NCBI GenBank assembly: GCA_028284415.1 | Contig: JANQRU010000006.1 | Coordinates: forward strand, 186,001 to 250,000 | DNA: 64,000 nt | Source of the DNA: Pyrinomonadaceae bacterium | Lineage (GTDB): Bacteria; Acidobacteriota; Blastocatellia; Pyrinomonadales; Pyrinomonadaceae | Direction of reading: 5' to 3' | In this document: positions 54,080-63,465 of the stretch, piece after piece | Layout of the letters: each line of letters opens with the position of its first letter | Numbering within the stretch: position 1 is the first letter of the stretch | Translations under genes and position numbers: made by a program | The notes under the pieces: generated by a model | Told to the model about the DNA's origin: nothing | The model's input: only the letters and a program-made list of their open reading frames with translations | Databases searched by the model: none

Positions 54080-55723
54080 TTAAGGATTTTTTGTTCCTGT
54101 AAATGATGCCGGACCTTGGGCTGTGTCGGCAGTGCCTTCAACCTTATTCCCAGTGACTGTTCCGCTAAATGAAACCTCAATATCTTGCCCACCTGCTGAA
54201 ATCGTCACATCAAAATTGAAGCCTTTTTCAGTAGCCTCCCCATTTTTGATCTGTGCTGTTCCAAACAGCGTAGAACTAATAGTTCCTGTCAGAACTTTTC
54301 CTTGTTGGTTTAAAACTAGAGTCGAATCTATGCTCTGACCGGGTGCCTCAATTGTCAAAGTCCACGTACCCGCAACTTGTGCAAGCTTAGAAGGTGCATT
54401 TCCCGAGGTTGTCGTGGCTGTCTTTTTCCGTTCGGGCTTTTTCGGTTGTTCAAATAACTTACCGTCAACAAAAACGTGTGTAATTCTCTTATCGTCAGCA
54501 AAAATATCACCTTTCATCACAACCAAGTTGGCAATTTTTCCTTTATCAATTGAACCAAGCTGACCGTCAACGCCCAAGATTTCTGCCGCATTCAGAGTCA
54601 TTGCCTGAAGTGCATCAGACTTTGACAAGCCATTTTTAGTTGACTCCTCAGCGTTTTTGAAAAAGTCTTTAATGTTTTTCAAACCACCCGACTGAAATGC
54701 AAATTTCACACCTGCTTGCTTCAGTCTTGCTGCAACCTTTGGAACTTCTACTCTTAATCTCAAAGTCCTGAGCGGCTCACGATCAGCCTCTTTGTTTTCT
54801 GAAAGTGTTCTCTTTGGATAATTGAGTGAAAGTAAAACGGGAACGTTTTGTGTTTTTAATCTGTTGGTTAGACGACTTGCTTCATGTCCGCCTGAGATTA
54901 TTCCCTTCAAGTTAAATTCCTTGATCAGGTCTAGTGTTCTGACCATTTCCCTTTCAGTAACTGCATTAAACACGATTGGCATTTTGCCATTTACAATCGG
55001 AATTAAAGCTTCCAACGAAGGGTCTGCCTCAGGACGCTTGATACCACGCGGATTTTTCGCGTACATTTTTTTGATTTCATCAAGCCTTTTCGCATCATGG
55101 AACATCTGTCTCAAGGCTGCAAAAGTTCCCATTAAAGATGTTGGGAATATGCCTCCGCGATTTGTTCTGTACGTAACGTGCTGAGCAAAAGCAGATTTCA
55201 CAACCATTGAAGAAACAGAATCACCTGCGAGATTGATTACTGCCGAGTGACCGTTAAAAATTCCGTCAGAATGTCCGGTCAAAACCGTTGTAAAACCATT
55301 ATTCCTCTGGCTTGTAAACTGTCCATCACCCGCTTTCAAACTATCAATAACCATTCGCTCAGGTCTCAAAACAGCAGGATAATTTGAATTTGATTGCGGT
55401 TGATTGTTTTGTCCTGTTGGACTCGGCGGGCGTCTTTGTGCTCTTTGAACTGCAAGATTTGTATTTGCATCAATGAATCCGGGATAAACTGTTAATCCCT
55501 TGCCATCAAAAACTTTCGCATCAGCCGGTATATTTACATTTGTACCGACTGACTCGATCAGACCGTCACGTATCACAATAGTTCCATTTGAAATATTAGA
55601 ACCTGAAACTGTAACGATTTGAGCATTTTTAATCGCGTATGTTCCCCTTTGTGCAAAGACAGAAACGGACAGACAAACTAACGCAAAAATTGCGATAGAA
55701 AAACGCAAGAAATGTTTTTTCAT
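54080..55723 (-). CDS. Degenerate secreted amidohydrolase with C-terminal beta domain
   Basis: 547 aa. Signal peptide (about 1-24) and an amidohydrolase-like body in which the HxH motif is replaced (VYPGFIDANTNLAV), the inner His motif is FNAV and the late Asp is lost (FQSGGLKN). The final ~105 residues form a separate beta domain (VAGTWTLTIEAPGQSIDSTL, then FSGTVTGNKVEGTADTAQGP) like a lipocalin-type barrel. Probably no longer a hydrolase; may bind substrate or partner the intact paralog. First gene of the operon. Confidence 0.85.
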   Translation of the reverse strand: MKKHFLRFSIAIFALVCLSVSVFAQRGTYAIKNAQIVTVSGSNISNGTIVIRDGLIESVGTNVNIPADAKVFDGKGLTVYPGFIDANTNLAVQRAQRRPPSPTGQNNQPQSNSNYPAVLRPERMVIDSLKAGDGQFTSQRNNGFTTVLTGHSDGIFNGHSAVINLAGDSVSSMVVKSAFAQHVTYRTNRGGIFPTSLMGTFAALRQMFHDAKRLDEIKKMYAKNPRGIKRPEADPSLEALIPIVNGKMPIVFNAVTEREMVRTLDLIKEFNLKGIISGGHEASRLTNRLKTQNVPVLLSLNYPKRTLSENKEADREPLRTLRLRVEVPKVAARLKQAGVKFAFQSGGLKNIKDFFKNAEESTKNGLSKSDALQAMTLNAAEILGVDGQLGSIDKGKIANLVVMKGDIFADDKRITHVFVDGKLFEQPKKPERKKTATTTSGNAPSKLAQVAGTWTLTIEAPGQSIDSTLVLNQQGKVLTGTISSTLFGTAQIKNGEATEKGFNFDVTISAGGQDIEVSFSGTVTGNKVEGTADTAQGPASFTGTKNP

Positions 55724-55750
55724 AACTTTAAGAAATGATTAAATTGGAAA

Positions 55751-55853
55751 TTGGAACTTCAAAAATTTATTTACGGTATTTTAGAACAAAATGTTGCAAG
55801 ATGGAAAGTTTTATTTATGAATTCATAAAAAATATGCATTTTTGAAGTTCCAA
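55751..55853. repeat. 103-bp element with 16-bp inverted ends
   Basis: Perfect 16-base inverted repeats at 55751-55766 and 55838-55853 (arm TTGGAACTTCAAAAAT), 71 bases apart, with an inner perfect 16-base palindrome at 55814-55829. It fills the gap between the Ada-like gene and the amidohydrolase operon. No open reading frame; I see no clear target-site duplication. Confidence 0.65.
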
Positions 55854-55862
55854 AGGTAGGCT

Positions 55863-56909
55863 TTATTTTTGTTCATTTTCTTTTTCAAGCAATTTCTTTT
55901 TCCTTTCAACGCCCCAACGATAACCGCTCATTTTGCCGTTGCTACCGATCACGCGATGACACGGAATTACCAACGCCACACGATTTTTCGCACAAGCCGA
56001 GGCAACTGCTCGAACTGCTTTTTTGTTTCCGATTTTTTCTGCCACCTCGCTATAAGAAAGCGTTTCGCCATAAGGAATTTTTCGCAATGCTTCCCAAACT
56101 TTCATCTGAAAAGCAGTTGCCTGAACATCTATTGGCAAATCAAGATTTGGGCTATGACCACTCAAATGAGCTAAAATTGTGTCAACAAATTCTTTTAATT
56201 TTTCGTCGTTCTCAGAAAAATCAGCCTTTGAATATTCATCTTTCAAATCCTTAAACAACTCATTGTCATTGTCACCAAACTTTACTCCGCAAATACCTTT
56301 TTCAGTTCTTGCAACCAATAAACGACCTAAATCACAGTCGGTTATCGTCCAAAAAATCTCCATTCCTTCTCCTTTCTTTTTATAAGTTTTCGGTGTCATC
56401 CCTAATTTTTCTGAAGCTTTCTCATATAGACGGCTACTCGAACCGAAGCCCGCTTCATACATCGCATCAGTCACATCCCGACCGTTTTTTACTTCATCTT
56501 TAAATTTTTGCATACGCTTATTTTCAGCATATTTTTTTGGCGTAACTCCAATTACTTCCTTAAAAGATCTCTGCAAATGATAGGAACTTACATTTAATTT
56601 GCTACTCAAATTTTTTAGAGAAATATTTTCTTCGGTTTCCAACAATCGGCAGGCTTTCAAAACTGTCTCAATCTTTGTATTGACGGTATTTTCTAACTTC
56701 GGCTGACAACGCAAACAAGCCCGAAACCCCTTTTTTTCAGCTTTTTCATATGCATCTACAAAAAAGACGTTTTTCTTCTTTGGAAGTCTCGCCGTACAAG
56801 ATGGCTTACAGAAAATCTTGGTTGTTTTCACACAAGTCCAAAACAAACCATCAAAACGCTTATCATTTTGCTTTACTGCTTGCCAAAAAATTTCACTATT
56901 CATATTCAT
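55863..56909 (-). CDS. ada: Ada-type bifunctional methylation repair protein and regulator
   Basis: 348 aa. The N-terminal Ada zinc domain has C34, C38, C65, C68 with exactly the spacing of E. coli Ada. An AraC-type helix-turn-helix follows (KNLSSKLNVSSYHLQRSFKE; MYEAGFGSSSRLYEKASEKL), then the methyltransferase domain with VIPCHRVIGSNGKMSGY holding the acceptor Cys. Removes methyl groups from O6-methylguanine and phosphotriesters and activates repair genes when methylated. Stands alone between the DCC gene and the amidohydrolases. Confidence 0.95.
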   Translation of the reverse strand: MNMNSEIFWQAVKQNDKRFDGLFWTCVKTTKIFCKPSCTARLPKKKNVFFVDAYEKAEKKGFRACLRCQPKLENTVNTKIETVLKACRLLETEENISLKNLSSKLNVSSYHLQRSFKEVIGVTPKKYAENKRMQKFKDEVKNGRDVTDAMYEAGFGSSSRLYEKASEKLGMTPKTYKKKGEGMEIFWTITDCDLGRLLVARTEKGICGVKFGDNDNELFKDLKDEYSKADFSENDEKLKEFVDTILAHLSGHSPNLDLPIDVQATAFQMKVWEALRKIPYGETLSYSEVAEKIGNKKAVRAVASACAKNRVALVIPCHRVIGSNGKMSGYRWGVERKKKLLEKENEQK

Positions 56910-57010
56910 ACTTTTTATTTATTTTTCGCTAATTTTATTCTGCCTGATAAGCATCTAATACTTGCGAGGTTAAATCTATCCGAAAATTGCGGTAGAATTT
57001 AATAAAGGCT

Positions 57011-57418
57011 ATGAATGAACAAAAAAATGCCATTGTCTTGTTTGATGGAGTTTGCAATTTTTGCAACGGCTCGGTGAATTTTATAATTGACAAGGATTCA
57101 AAAAATTATTTCAAATTCGCCCCTTTGCAGTCAGAAATTGCCGAAGAACTCGCTTCAAAACATGGGATCGACAAAGAAAAAACTGATTCTATTATTTTAA
57201 TTGAAAACGAAAAAGCCTACACGCATTCGACTGCTGCTTTGAGAATCGCAAGACATTTAGATGGCGTTTTGTCAAAACTTTATGTATTTATAATCGTACC
57301 GAAATTTATACGCGATGCCTTTTACAAATTATTTGCAAAGTATCGTTATAAATTATTCGGTATGCAAGATACTTGTATGATCCCTACGCCCGAAATGCGT
57401 GAAAGATTTTTAGGATAA
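57011..57418 (+). CDS. DCC-family thiol-disulfide oxidoreductase-like protein (DUF393)
   Basis: 135 aa. The N-terminus IVLFDGVCNFCNGSVNF has the DxxC-x2-C motif (C15, C18) that names the family, and FKFAPLQSE is also typical. Likely redox role; substrate unknown. It lies seven bases before the DUF427 gene, then mutS2, so probably a short operon. Confidence 0.88.
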   Translation: MNEQKNAIVLFDGVCNFCNGSVNFIIDKDSKNYFKFAPLQSEIAEELASKHGIDKEKTDSIILIENEKAYTHSTAALRIARHLDGVLSKLYVFIIVPKFIRDAFYKLFAKYRYKLFGMQDTCMIPTPEMRERFLG

Positions 57419-57425
57419 AGAAATT

Positions 57426-57707
57426 ATGAAAGCTATTTGGAATGGAAAAGTTGTCGCAGAAAGCGATGAAACAATCGTTGTCGAAGGAAATCACTATTTT
57501 CCTGCCGACTCAATAAATAAAGATTATTTTGAACCGACCGAGACAAGCACGGTCTGCGGCTGGAAAGGAACGGCAAGCTATTACACATTGAATGTCGATG
57601 GCGAAAAAAATGCAGATGCAGCTTGGTACTACCCGAAAGCAAAAGATGCTGCCAAAGAGATCGAAAACTATGTCGCCTTCTGGAAAGGTGTTGAAGTCAC
57701 AGAATAA
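57426..57707 (+). CDS. DUF427 protein
   Basis: 93 aa, entirely one DUF427 domain: MKAIWNGKVVAESDETIVVE, NHYFPADSINKDYFEPTETS, GWKGTASYYTLNVDG, AAWYYPKAKDAAKEIENYVA. Common small soluble protein of unknown role. Ten bases before mutS2. Confidence 0.9.
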   Translation: MKAIWNGKVVAESDETIVVEGNHYFPADSINKDYFEPTETSTVCGWKGTASYYTLNVDGEKNADAAWYYPKAKDAAKEIENYVAFWKGVEVTE

Positions 57708-57717
57708 ATAACTCGAA

Positions 57718-60213
57718 ATGTTCAGCCTCGAAACCTTACAATTTGAAAAATTGCTTGAGCTCATAGCTCGAAATGCCCAGACACCAATGGGCAAAAACTT
57801 TGTGCTGGACATTGAACCGCTGAATAGCAGTCTCCAACTTGAAAAAGATTTGGCGGCAATCTCGGAAACTTTTGCATTAAAGCAAGAAGAGATTACTTGG
57901 AATTTTTCGGGATTGAGCGATCCGTCTGAAGCGGTTTCGCTTTTGCAAATTGAAAACTCTTCGCTTGAGCCTACTATTCTTCGTGAGATTGCCAGACATC
58001 TTTCACAAGCCCTGTTTGCAAAAAACGCAATTCAAGCAGAAAAAGAGTTGGCTCCGACACTTTGGGAAATAGTCCAAAATCTTCCCAAAGACCTTTCAAA
58101 AATCGCCGATAAAATAAATAAAAAGATTCTGCCAAATGGCGAACTGGATGATTCAGCCTCGCCCGAATTAAATCGTTTGCGACGGGAAATAAACTCTCAA
58201 CGCGGGAGATTAACGAAATCACTCGAAAGCGTAATGCGTTCGAAAAGCACTGCGATCCAAGATGACATTGTAACGGTCAGAAACGATCGCTATGTCATCC
58301 CCGTCAAAGCAAGCTTTTCAGGCAAGATTAATGGCGTAACACACGGAGCTTCGTCCTCTGGAGCAACCGTTTTTATCGAACCGCTTGAAGCAATCGAGGC
58401 AAACAATGAGCTACAAAAATTAAAAGCCAAGGAAGAAAGCGAAATTGCCAGAATTTTATTTTCTTTAACGGAAAATCTACGCCAAAATCTACCTTCTGTC
58501 GAAAATGCCATTGAAGCCATCGGCGAACTCGACTTCGTTAAAACAAAGGTTGTTTTCGCCGAAAAATATAACGCCATCGTCCCAAAAATCTCTGTAGATG
58601 AAACCTTGGAATTAATCGAAGCAAGACATCCATTACTAGAAGAAAGTTTAAAAATTTCTTCTAGTAAGTCGAATAAAAAACTGACAGGAACGCGACCGTC
58701 AGGAAGCGTGTCAAACACACCTCAGAATCCAAAATCCGAAATAGTGCCAGTTTCATTTAAACTCACCCAACAAAACTCCGTAATGATTATTTCCGGTGCA
58801 AATGCGGGTGGAAAGACGGTTGTATTAAAGACTGCGGGATTGCTTTCTTTGATGGCAATTTCGGGTTTACCTGTTCCGGCACAATCGGCGAAAGTGCCAT
58901 TCTATAAATCCGTTTTGGCGGACATCGGTGATAATCAATCTCTGTCGGCAAATCTTTCGACGTTTTCTTCGCACATCTCAAATATCGCTTCGATGATGAA
59001 AAATTTGCAGTCTCCCGCACTCGTCTTACTAGATGAAGTCGGCACGGGAACAGACCCTGAAGAAGGTTCGGCTTTGGGCGTCTCTGTCGTGGATCATTTT
59101 CGTCAAAACTCCGCACAAGTTATTGCTTCAACTCATTACAAAGGTTTAAAAATTTACGCAGCAAACGATGAAGACGTAATAAATGCATCGGTTGAGTTCG
59201 ATGAAAAAACGCTTGAGCCGACATACAAACTTTTAACAGGAATCGCCGGAGCATCTTCAGGTTTAGAGATCGCCAGACGTTTTGGCATACGCGATGATGT
59301 TATCGAAAAAGCTCGTCAAAACTTAGACATTTCCGCTCAAGAAGCCGAAAATTATTTGCACAAACTGCAAAAAGAAACCAAACAAGCTGAAGATTTACGA
59401 ACCGCCCTCGAAGAAGAACGCCAAGCGACTGCTGAAAAATATGCGGATTTAGATATAGACTTTCGCAAAAAAGAAAAGAGACGTCGCAAAGAATTTGAGA
59501 ACGAATTAAACCAAGTAATCCGTAATTTTGAAAAACAAACCAAAGAATTCTTAAAAACTCTCAAAGACAAAAAAGAACGCAAAAAATTTGAAAAACAGAT
59601 CGCTTCACAGCGTTCTGAATTAAGAAGACACGGAGACGCGGAGATACAAAGACGGAGTGACAAAACCAAGTCAGTAACAATGGTGTCTGACGATGGTTCA
59701 GATTCAAAAACCGAAGACCAAAAACCGAAAGTTATAAACAAACCAATCGAAGTTGGCTCAAGAGTCCTACTAAAAAAATTTGGCACAATCGGTAAGGTTG
59801 AAAAGATTAACAACAGTCAAGCCGAAGTCCTTGTCGGCTCAATGCGTATGAAGCAAAAACTTGCTGATCTACAAGCTGTCGAATCTGAAAAAAGACCAAG
59901 CAAAAATCGCCTTGCTGAACTACAAAAGAAAGCTAAACAATCAAATGTAAACCTAGAAATAAACACCGTCGAATCCGAACTAAACCTGATCGGCAAAACC
60001 ACTCTCGAAGCCGAAGATGAAGTTGATAAATTCCTAGACGATTCCTACGTTTCCAAACTAAAACAAGTCCGCATCGTCCACGGCTTCGGCACAGGTGCTT
60101 TGAAAAATTTCGTCCACCAATTCCTCAAAGGACACCCGCACGTCTCAAATTTCCAATTCGCCCCACAAAACCAAGGCGGAAATGGTGCTACAATTGTTGA
60201 ATTAAAGCAATGA
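57718..60213 (+). CDS. mutS2: Endonuclease MutS2
   Basis: 831 aa. MutS core and clamp, ATPase with Walker A ISGANAGGKTVVLKTAG (about residue 360) and LLDEVGTGTDPEEGSAL, and a C-terminal Smr nuclease domain (LNLIGKTTLEAEDEVDKFLD, VRIVHGFGTGALKNF). Implicated in suppressing recombination and in ribosome rescue. Two atypical segments: about residues 315-342 (SSKSNKKLTGTRPSGSVSNT), between the core and the ATPase, and about 635-665, whose DNA (59628-59661) reads as 8-bp period repeats. Both look like short repeat insertions that kept frame. Confidence 0.92.
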   Translation: MFSLETLQFEKLLELIARNAQTPMGKNFVLDIEPLNSSLQLEKDLAAISETFALKQEEITWNFSGLSDPSEAVSLLQIENSSLEPTILREIARHLSQALFAKNAIQAEKELAPTLWEIVQNLPKDLSKIADKINKKILPNGELDDSASPELNRLRREINSQRGRLTKSLESVMRSKSTAIQDDIVTVRNDRYVIPVKASFSGKINGVTHGASSSGATVFIEPLEAIEANNELQKLKAKEESEIARILFSLTENLRQNLPSVENAIEAIGELDFVKTKVVFAEKYNAIVPKISVDETLELIEARHPLLEESLKISSSKSNKKLTGTRPSGSVSNTPQNPKSEIVPVSFKLTQQNSVMIISGANAGGKTVVLKTAGLLSLMAISGLPVPAQSAKVPFYKSVLADIGDNQSLSANLSTFSSHISNIASMMKNLQSPALVLLDEVGTGTDPEEGSALGVSVVDHFRQNSAQVIASTHYKGLKIYAANDEDVINASVEFDEKTLEPTYKLLTGIAGASSGLEIARRFGIRDDVIEKARQNLDISAQEAENYLHKLQKETKQAEDLRTALEEERQATAEKYADLDIDFRKKEKRRRKEFENELNQVIRNFEKQTKEFLKTLKDKKERKKFEKQIASQRSELRRHGDAEIQRRSDKTKSVTMVSDDGSDSKTEDQKPKVINKPIEVGSRVLLKKFGTIGKVEKINNSQAEVLVGSMRMKQKLADLQAVESEKRPSKNRLAELQKKAKQSNVNLEINTVESELNLIGKTTLEAEDEVDKFLDDSYVSKLKQVRIVHGFGTGALKNFVHQFLKGHPHVSNFQFAPQNQGGNGATIVELKQ

Positions 60214-61556
60214 GGAGAACTAATTCAGTGAAACTACTCACCTTAATACTACTTTTATTTTCTTGCTTTTATCCCGCATATATATATTCGCAGAAAACTT
60301 CAGATAGTTTATTAGTTGGTGAATTAGGCTCTTTTAATTGCTCTGAGTATGCAAAAAATTCATTAGATAACTTCTTTGTTGCTTTACAAAATCAACCAGA
60401 TAAAAAAGGTATAATAGTGCTTTATGGTGAAAAAGATAATCAAGGCAAAATTTTAGCTTTTAAAAGAAATGTGATAAATCGCTCTAAATTACTCAGTTTT
60501 GACATGAGCCGAGTTAAAATTATTTTCGGCAAGCCTCAAAAAGTAGCTCGCGTGCAATTTTGGATTACTTCAGAAGGTTCACAACTACTTAAAAAAATAG
60601 AAACATTTGAGAAGAGTACGCTTTCTTCACCAATCCGATTTGATGAGGGTTATGCAGATTTGTCAAAAGACTCGAAAACTGTTGAAACAATCAGATACGA
60701 TGAATCTGCTGAAACTTGTGACTTAGGTTTAAATTTTGAAGATTTTGCTGCTGAGTTTTTTGAAAACTTTGAGTTTACAGGCTATCTGGTTATTTACAAC
60801 TCACCTAGTAAATTTTTAAAAATTTCGGAAATACTAACAGAAAAACTAAACCAAAAATATAAAGTCCCTAAGTTTCGTATAAAAACAATTTACGGAGGCA
60901 GAAAAAGTGAACCACAAATCGAGTTATGGTTTGTACCAATTGGAACAAGATTGCTTAGACCAGAACTTATTGATGAATTTGGCAATACTCCTTGTGGTGA
61001 TATTTTAGCAAGAATAGATAATCTTTTTATTTCACTCCAAAATAAACCCGAATCAATCGGATATGTAGTTACCTATGGTGATGAAAACAAAAAACTTAGT
61101 ATTCTATATCGTGAAATGCTAATCAAAGGACAAATTAGATACAGAGGGTTATACAAAAATCGTATAAAATTTATTCGTGGGGAAAAGGAATCTGAAATTC
61201 GCAATGAACTATGGATTGTTCCCAAAGGGACAAATCCACCTAATTTTAAGAAAGCTAAATATACTTTCAAGCTTTCTGATTCGACTAAACCTTTCAAATT
61301 TGCTGATGAAAATTATTTGGGTTATTGCCCGGCAGCAGGCTATGAAAAGGCGTTCTTTGAAGTTTTGTTTTCTAACCCCAAGGCTCGTGGCAATCTTGTG
61401 ATTTATGCCAAATCTCAAAAAGAATATTTAAAAAGAAAGGAAGACCTTCTTCAAAAACTTTCTAAAATTTCTGCTAAAAGGTTAAGATTCTTTTACGTTA
61501 AAGAAGATTATTTAAGTGTAGAATACTGGATTGTTCCTAAAAGGAAACGAAAGTAA
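60210..61556 (+). CDS. Secreted protein with four ~80-residue repeats, unknown family
   Basis: 448 aa from the ATG that overlaps the mutS2 stop (ATGA); a GTG at 60228 may be the true start because AGGAG lies 10 bases before it. Signal peptide, then four related repeats (about 44-126, 170-246, 262-340, 373-444). Each begins near a Cys (C44, C170, C262, C373), contains a G-x-(L/V)-V-x-Y strand, an Arg-rich helix, an R-x-(K/R)-x-(I/F) strand and ends with (Q/E)-x-W-(I/F)-(T/V)-P (FWIT, LWFVPIG, LWIVPKG, YWIVPKR). I do not recognise the family. It lies between mutS2 and dnaG. Confidence 0.75.
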   Translation: MRRTNSVKLLTLILLLFSCFYPAYIYSQKTSDSLLVGELGSFNCSEYAKNSLDNFFVALQNQPDKKGIIVLYGEKDNQGKILAFKRNVINRSKLLSFDMSRVKIIFGKPQKVARVQFWITSEGSQLLKKIETFEKSTLSSPIRFDEGYADLSKDSKTVETIRYDESAETCDLGLNFEDFAAEFFENFEFTGYLVIYNSPSKFLKISEILTEKLNQKYKVPKFRIKTIYGGRKSEPQIELWFVPIGTRLLRPELIDEFGNTPCGDILARIDNLFISLQNKPESIGYVVTYGDENKKLSILYREMLIKGQIRYRGLYKNRIKFIRGEKESEIRNELWIVPKGTNPPNFKKAKYTFKLSDSTKPFKFADENYLGYCPAAGYEKAFFEVLFSNPKARGNLVIYAKSQKEYLKRKEDLLQKLSKISAKRLRFFYVKEDYLSVEYWIVPKRKRK

Positions 61557-61572
61557 AATCCTTTTTACTAAA

Positions 61573-63465
61573 ATGCTCTATCCACAATATTTTATTGATG
61601 ATCTGAAAAATCGTGCCGACATTGTGCGGATTATTGGCGATTTTGTGGAACTTAAGAAAAAAGGGGCGAATTGGATGGGATGTTGTCCGTTTCATCAGGA
61701 GAAAACGCCATCTTTTTCGGTGAGTGCGAGTAAGGGTTTTTATAAATGTTTCGGTTGCGGAAAAGGTGGGAATATTTTTACTTTTTTGATGGAAATCGAG
61801 GGTTTGAATTTTCCCGAAGCAATTAAGGAAGTTGCGGAGAAAGCGGGTGTCCCTTTGCCTGAGCCAGTTGATGATAAAACTTATCAGAAACGCAAAGAGA
61901 AAAAGGAAAAAGAGAAAAAACTTGCCGATAAGGTCATTGAGTTAAACCAAATAGCCTTGGAGTTCTGGGAAAAGCATCTTGAGGATGACAATCCGCATTC
62001 GAAAGCGGCAAGAGAATACCTAAAGGGACGCGAATTGGATGAGCAAACAATCAAAACATTTCGCATCGGTTTTGCTCCAGATTCTTGGGATTGGGTTTTG
62101 AATCTTTTGAAGAAAAAAGGTTTTGAAGAAAAATTGATACGCGAAAGCGGTTTGGTTTCGATTAATGAAGAAAAAGACCGCATTTATGATCGCTTTCGCG
62201 GACGTATAATTTTCCCCGTTTTGGATATAAATGGAAATCCAATCGCTTTCGGGGCGAGGACTTTAGGAAATGACCAGCCTAAATATCTAAATTCGCCTGA
62301 AACTCCCGCGTATATCAAAGGCGAACACCTTTATGGACTTTTTCAAAATAAAGAAGAAATTCGCCGTCAAAAATACGGAATTTTGGTCGAAGGATACTTG
62401 GATTTAATCGCACTTTATCAATTCGGTGTGAAGAATTGCGTAGCTAGTTTGGGAACCGCTCTAACTTCGGGGCAAGCAAAGATTTTAGGTCGTTTTGCAC
62501 GAAAAGTTGTTATCAATTACGACGGTGATTCGGCAGGTGTAAAGGCGGCGAAACGTGCTATCGAAACATTACTTTCGCAAGATTTTGAAATAAAGGTTCT
62601 TGTGCTTCCCGATGGTAAAGACCCTGATGATTTCATACGAGCGGAAGGATTTGATGCTTATAAAGAACAGCACAAAACTCACGCACTTCCCTATTTGCAA
62701 TTTGTTTTGGAAACAATCGTTCAAGATAGAAATATTTCACTACCTAAACAAAAGGCGGCTGCTGTTGAAGACGTTTTGCCAGTTGTTGCATCTGTTCGTA
62801 ACACGATTGAAAAAAGAGAAACATTAAAGCAAGCTCTGCGTTATTTTCAAATGAACGACCGCGTTTTGGAAGATTTTCTTTGGAAAGAAATTCAGACAAA
62901 CAGGCGTTATCAAAGTAATTTTGAAAATGATGAAGTCGAGCAATTTGAAAATGACAAGATAAAAAAACTTGTCATAAAGCGGAATACGAAAAAGATCACG
63001 GTCGCCGAACAGCACCTGCTTGAACTATTAATTCACGATGCAGAGCTTAGAAGCGAGATTTTACCTCAATTGGAAGAAACTGATTTTGAAGCCTTGGCAC
63101 TCGCTTCGGTTTTTGAATCTTTAATTGAATTTGAAAGTGAAAATAAAGAAGTTACCAGCGAAATTTTACTTGAAAGTGTTAAGGATGATGAGGTTGCCGC
63201 CGACATCGTGCCGATTCTTTTGATGAGTGAGCCTCCGAGAGATGAGGATGAGGCGATTGATGAAGTCTTGCATGATGCAGAAAATTGTCTTGTTTCTTTA
63301 CGTTCGATGGCTATCTCCAGACGAATTTTAGAAATCAGTCAAGAATTAGCTTTTGCAGAACAAATTGGTGATGATGAGCTTCTGAATAATTTAGTTTCGG
63401 AGCAAATAGAATTAGCCAGGATGAAGAGAGATTTGCAGACAAAACTAGCGGAATATTCTCAATAA
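61573..63465 (+). CDS. dnaG: DNA primase
   Basis: 630 aa from the ATG at 61573 (MLYPQYFIDDLKNRADIV); the frame is open to 61531 inside the previous gene, but DnaG proteins start at this motif. CHC2 zinc ribbon ligands C38, H41, C59, C62; Toprim domain LVEGYLDLIALYQFGVKNCV and INYDGDSAGVKAAKRAIE; C-terminal helicase-binding region. Synthesises RNA primers for replication. It is followed by rpoD, as in the macromolecular-synthesis operon, though rpsU is not upstream. Confidence 0.97.
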   Translation: MLYPQYFIDDLKNRADIVRIIGDFVELKKKGANWMGCCPFHQEKTPSFSVSASKGFYKCFGCGKGGNIFTFLMEIEGLNFPEAIKEVAEKAGVPLPEPVDDKTYQKRKEKKEKEKKLADKVIELNQIALEFWEKHLEDDNPHSKAAREYLKGRELDEQTIKTFRIGFAPDSWDWVLNLLKKKGFEEKLIRESGLVSINEEKDRIYDRFRGRIIFPVLDINGNPIAFGARTLGNDQPKYLNSPETPAYIKGEHLYGLFQNKEEIRRQKYGILVEGYLDLIALYQFGVKNCVASLGTALTSGQAKILGRFARKVVINYDGDSAGVKAAKRAIETLLSQDFEIKVLVLPDGKDPDDFIRAEGFDAYKEQHKTHALPYLQFVLETIVQDRNISLPKQKAAAVEDVLPVVASVRNTIEKRETLKQALRYFQMNDRVLEDFLWKEIQTNRRYQSNFENDEVEQFENDKIKKLVIKRNTKKITVAEQHLLELLIHDAELRSEILPQLEETDFEALALASVFESLIEFESENKEVTSEILLESVKDDEVAADIVPILLMSEPPRDEDEAIDEVLHDAENCLVSLRSMAISRRILEISQELAFAEQIGDDELLNNLVSEQIELARMKRDLQTKLAEYSQ

